Origin: an uncultured Collinsella sp.
GTDB lineage: Bacteria; Actinomycetota; Coriobacteriia; Coriobacteriales; Coriobacteriaceae
Assembly (NCBI GenBank): GCA_900547285.1
Contig: URGF01000070.1
Coordinates: forward strand, 1-9,036
Length of the DNA stretch: 9,036 bases
Reading direction: 5' to 3'
The translations under genes were made by a program, and so were the position numbers. Each line of letters opens with the position of its first letter. Position 1 is the first letter of the stretch. Under the pieces are notes generated by a model that saw nothing but the letters and a program-made list of their open reading frames with translations, did no database searches and was not told where the DNA came from. Below are positions 6,628-9,036 of this stretch, piece by piece.

Positions 6628-7776
6628 TTAATCGAGGATATCGTCGAGGGCACTCTTGATACGGTCGGTCACCGACTTCTTACCAGAAGCGACGTCATCG
6701 CCCATCTCATCGGCAAAAGCACGGAGCAGCTCGCGCTGCTTATTGGAAAGATTGGTGGGAACGACCACGCGCAGTTGCACGATCAGGCGGCCACGCGAAC
6801 CGCCACCGCCAATGCGCGGCATGCCGTAATTATTGACGCTCACGGTGTCGCCGTACTGGGCGCCGGCGGGAACCGTCACCTTAACGACCTCGTCGGGCAT
6901 AATGCCCTCGACCTCAATCTCGCAGCCGAGCGCAGCCTGCGCAATCGAGATATCGCTCACCAGGTACAGGTCATCACCGTTGCGCTTAAAGCGCTCATGG
7001 TCGGCGACGCGCACGTTGACAATCAGGTCGCCCGAAGGCTCGCCGCGAAGGCCGGCCTCGCCAAAGCCGCTCACACGAAGCTGGCGACCGGTCGAAACGC
7101 CGGCGGGAATATCGATGTCGATCTTTTCGTGCGAAGGCGTGCGGCCTTGACCGTCGCAGGTCTCGCAGGGATGATCGATAACCGTGCCCTCGCCATGGCA
7201 GTCGGGGCAAGGCGAGGAAGACTGAACCTGGCCCAAAAACGATCGCTGAACCGTCGTGACGTAGCCCGTACCGTGGCAGCGGCCGCACTGCTTTTCCTGT
7301 GCGCCCTCTGCCCTACCGGTGCCATTGCAGTCCTCGCAAGGAGCAAGGCGGTCATAGCTGATTGTCTTTTTGCAGCCGAGCGCCGCCTCCTCGAGCGTCA
7401 CCGAAAGCGAGATGGCCATATCACGTCCGCGACGACGCTCACGACGGCTGCGGGCGCCACCGCCGGCACCGCCGCCAAAGAACGACGAGAACAAGTCGTC
7501 CATGCCCATGCCACCAAAGATATCGTTGATATCGACGTAGCCGGAGCCACCGGGGCCGTCGGCAGTGCCGTAACGGTCGTAGTTAGCACGCTTCTGCTCA
7601 TCGGAAAGAACGGAATATGCCTCGTTGAGCTCTTTGAACTTAGCCTCGGCCTCGGGGTCGTCCGAAACGTCCGGGTGTACGGTACGGGCCTTCTTTAGAA
7701 ACGCGCGCTTAATCGTCCGCGCGTCGGCATCCTTGTCGACGCCAAGCACCTCGTAGTAATCCCTATTTTCCGACAC
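6628..7776 (-). CDS. dnaJ: Chaperone protein DnaJ (class I, canonical)
   Basis: DnaJ delivers unfolded proteins to DnaK and stimulates its ATPase. The protein has about 382 residues, close to E. coli DnaJ (376). The J domain covers 1-70 with HPD at 34-36. A short Gly/Phe region follows (about 71-118) and contains a DIF motif (85-87). The zinc region has four CxxCxGxG repeats, beginning at Cys147, Cys164, Cys190 and Cys204. The two beta-sandwich substrate domains and the C-terminal dimerisation segment complete it. I place the start at a GTG at 7776 (protein beginning MSENRDYYEVLG), with GGAAGGA seven bases upstream; an ATG 22 codons earlier would add residues unlike any DnaJ. No dnaK, grpE or hrcA is visible in the window, and no CIRCE or HAIR operator is recognisable upstream. 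Confidence 0.97.
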   Translation of the reverse strand: MSENRDYYEVLGVDKDADARTIKRAFLKKARTVHPDVSDDPEAEAKFKELNEAYSVLSDEQKRANYDRYGTADGPGGSGYVDINDIFGGMGMDDLFSSFFGGGAGGGARSRRERRRGRDMAISLSVTLEEAALGCKKTISYDRLAPCEDCNGTGRAEGAQEKQCGRCHGTGYVTTVQRSFLGQVQSSSPCPDCHGEGTVIDHPCETCDGQGRTPSHEKIDIDIPAGVSTGRQLRVSGFGEAGLRGEPSGDLIVNVRVADHERFKRNGDDLYLVSDISIAQAALGCEIEVEGIMPDEVVKVTVPAGAQYGDTVSVNNYGMPRIGGGGSRGRLIVQLRVVVPTNLSNKQRELLRAFADEMGDDVASGKKSVTDRIKSALDDILD

Positions 7777-7797
7777 GACCGAATCCTTCCGACTTTC

Positions 7798-7826
7798 ATT
7801 ATTGTCACAGTGCGTCCTATACCCAA
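7798..7826 (-). promoter_or_regulatory. Possible sigma-70-type promoter for dnaJ
   Basis: In the 81-bp gap between the two J-protein genes the minus strand reads TTGGGT, 17 bases, then AATAAT (five of six to the -10 consensus, three of six to the -35). Transcription would begin about 15 bases before the dnaJ GTG, leaving just enough room for its SD. No heat-shock operator (CIRCE or HAIR) overlaps it. It could give dnaJ expression independent of the upstream J gene. Confidence 0.35.
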
Positions 7827-7857
7827 GCTGGGCCGGCCGCAAACAGAGGGTTTGATG

Positions 7858-8961
7858 TTATTGCATTGCGTAGGGCGAAAGCATGGCACGTTGCGAGCAG
7901 CTCGCAAACCAAACCGACACGAGCGCAAACATAAATCCGTTGGCAAAACCGTTGGCAAACTGCATCGCGCCGCGCTTCCACCACAGCAGGCTGCGGTGCA
8001 GCACGCCGTCCGAGAGCACCATGAACAGGCCCATGGCAAACGGAATAAAGCACATCACGGCAAAGGCCGAGAACACGCCCGAGATGGCCGATAGCACCAA
8101 AAACGGCGCCACGATGCCCATCAGGTAAAAACCGGTACGGGCCTTGCCTTCCAGGCGCTCGGCCTCAACATGGGCCCGACCGACCAGATCACCGCCAGAG
8201 GCGCCGTTGGTGCCGGCGTGACCCATGCCGCCAATACGGACCTCGTCGCCATCGTGCGTGCCGGCGGGAAACTCAATCGTCTGCTCGGAGGTCACACGGG
8301 TTCGCCCGCTGCCGCCGCAATCGGGACAGGGGTCGGCGACGACCTTACCGGAGCCACCGCACTCAGGGCAGACAGACTGGAACGTACCGGCACCAAACAG
8401 AAAGGACAGGTCGACATCGATGTGGCCGCGACCGCCGCAGCTCGGACAGGTATGTGCATGCTCGGACGAAACAGAGCCCGAACCGCCGCAGTGACCACAG
8501 GTATCGAAGCGCGTATAGCGGACGGTCTTGCGGGCACCGCCCTTGGCCTCCTTGGCGTCGAGCTTAATATCGACGACCACGTTGGCGCCGTTCTCGGGAT
8601 TATAGGCAGCCTGCCCGCGACGCGGCTGACCCCAGGCGCCACCAAAGGGAAAGCCGCCCTCAAAGGGATTGCCGTAGCCCGCGCTGCCGGCGTAACCGCC
8701 GCCATAGGGCGAAGCCGTGGGAGCGCCGGCAAAGGGATTGCCCGAGCGCATGGCGTCGTAGCGCGCACGCTTCTGCTCGTCCGAAAGCACAGCATAGGCC
8801 TCGGAAACCTCTTTGAACTTTTCCTCGGCATCCGGTTCTTTGTTGACGTCCGGATGGAGCTTGCGGGCCTTTTGCTGGAAGGCTTTCTGTATATCACGCG
8901 AGGTGGCGTCCTTGGAGACACCCAAAATCTCGTAGTAATCTTTTTCGTTCATCGTCGCCAT
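7858..8961 (-). CDS. DnaJ-like protein with zinc domain and C-terminal membrane helices
   Basis: This is a second J-domain co-chaperone, probably membrane-bound. The 367-residue protein has a J domain (7-70, HPD at 36-38), a long Gly/Phe/Ala/Tyr/Pro-rich linker (about 72-125) that lacks the DIF motif, and four CxxCxGxG zinc repeats beginning at Cys155, Cys172, Cys198 and Cys212. It then has only the remainder of the first substrate-binding domain, ending near GGDLVGRAHVEA (256-267). Where DnaJ continues with the second beta-sandwich and dimerisation segment, this protein has three hydrophobic stretches (about 278-297, 299-317, 335-354). A basic loop (LHRSLLWWKRG) lies between the second and third, suggesting a cytoplasmic J domain and an outward C-terminus. 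The start is ATG 8961 with AGGAGG nine bases upstream; a second ATG three codons later is possible. The frame is intact, so this is not a decayed dnaJ. Its partner and clients are unknown. Confidence 0.9.
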   Translation of the reverse strand: MATMNEKDYYEILGVSKDATSRDIQKAFQQKARKLHPDVNKEPDAEEKFKEVSEAYAVLSDEQKRARYDAMRSGNPFAGAPTASPYGGGYAGSAGYGNPFEGGFPFGGAWGQPRRGQAAYNPENGANVVVDIKLDAKEAKGGARKTVRYTRFDTCGHCGGSGSVSSEHAHTCPSCGGRGHIDVDLSFLFGAGTFQSVCPECGGSGKVVADPCPDCGGSGRTRVTSEQTIEFPAGTHDGDEVRIGGMGHAGTNGASGGDLVGRAHVEAERLEGKARTGFYLMGIVAPFLVLSAISGVFSAFAVMCFIPFAMGLFMVLSDGVLHRSLLWWKRGAMQFANGFANGFMFALVSVWFASCSQRAMLSPYAMQ

Positions 8962-8989
8962 GCGCGGCAACCTCCTGCTCACAGCAGCG

Positions 8990-9009
8990 TATATATTGCG
9001 GTAATTCTA
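8990..9009 (-). promoter_or_regulatory. AT-rich promoter-like segment upstream of the membrane J-protein gene
   Basis: In an otherwise GC-rich flank the minus strand carries TAGAAT (9004-9009, five of six to the -10 consensus) and TATATA (8990-8995), 29-45 bases before the start codon. I find no convincing -35 element at standard spacing for either. A promoter here is suggested only by base composition, position and -10 similarity. Confidence 0.22.
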
Positions 9010-9036
9010 CCCGAGCGGCCTAGGCTAGACCCCAAA

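Noticed and set aside
5344..7698. A 784-codon open frame on the plus strand opposite mtaB and dnaJ
   Set aside because: It lies antisense to two certain genes, its translation is a His/Ala/Gly/Leu-rich mixture with no domain pattern, and it has no convincing SD. Long antisense frames are expected when genes use G/C-ending codons.
7821..7838. Terminator between the two J-protein genes
   Set aside because: A 4-5 bp stem around GCT and a GGCCGGCC palindrome exist, but neither is followed by a T-run on the minus strand.
7777..7857. CIRCE or HAIR heat-shock operator upstream of dnaJ
   Set aside because: CTTGGGT resembles half of a HAIR site, but the second half at the required spacing (GCACTGT) does not match ACTCAAG, and no CIRCE repeat is present.
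9018..9025. GCCTAGGC palindrome near the right edge as an operator
   Set aside because: An 8-base palindrome is common by chance in GC-rich DNA, and no second copy or promoter context supports it.

Overview
The window is an unbroken run of bacterial housekeeping genes, all read from the minus strand. In transcription order (high to low coordinate) they are: a DnaJ-like protein with a membrane tail, dnaJ, mtaB, phoH, ybeY, dgkA, era, recO, rpsO, and the first 348 codons of pnp, which runs off the left edge. The DNA is GC-rich, with strong G/C preference at third codon positions, Shine-Dalgarno (SD) sequences of the AAGGAG type, and GTG and TTG starts. Gene content, codon use and the order dnaJ-mtaB-phoH-ybeY-dgkA-era-recO fit a Gram-positive bacterium. 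A high-GC gut actinobacterium of the Coriobacteriia (Collinsella-like) is my best guess, but that is an inference from style and not a database match. I see no mobile element, phage gene, CRISPR array, tRNA or rRNA, and no stretch above 300 bases without a gene.

Region 7776-9036 carries two J-domain genes in tandem. The downstream one (6628-7776) is a canonical class I DnaJ. The upstream one (7858-8961) keeps the J domain and four zinc-binding repeats, but the second substrate-binding domain and dimerisation region are replaced by about three predicted membrane helices. Region 2377-7776 is a tightly packed operon: mtaB overlaps phoH by 20 bp, phoH overlaps ybeY by 4 bp, and the other gaps are 9-12 bp, with two stop codons lying inside the next gene's SD. 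It covers tRNA methylthiolation (MtaB), an RNA-linked ATPase (PhoH), rRNA maturation (YbeY), lipid-carrier phosphorylation (DgkA) and 30S assembly (Era). RecO (recombinational repair) follows 15 bp after era.

Region 1-1611 holds the classic rpsO-pnp pair. rpsO has its own leader of about 100-140 nt with a possible promoter and two competing hairpins next to its SD. An intrinsic terminator lies directly after rpsO, and the pnp leader holds two more hairpins, as expected for a locus whose two products both commonly control their own mRNA.

The themes are ribosome and RNA quality control (Era, YbeY, PhoH, S15, PNPase, MtaB) and protein folding (two J proteins). The least ordinary items are the membrane-tailed J protein, the acidic N-terminal extension on Era, and the structured leaders of rpsO and pnp.
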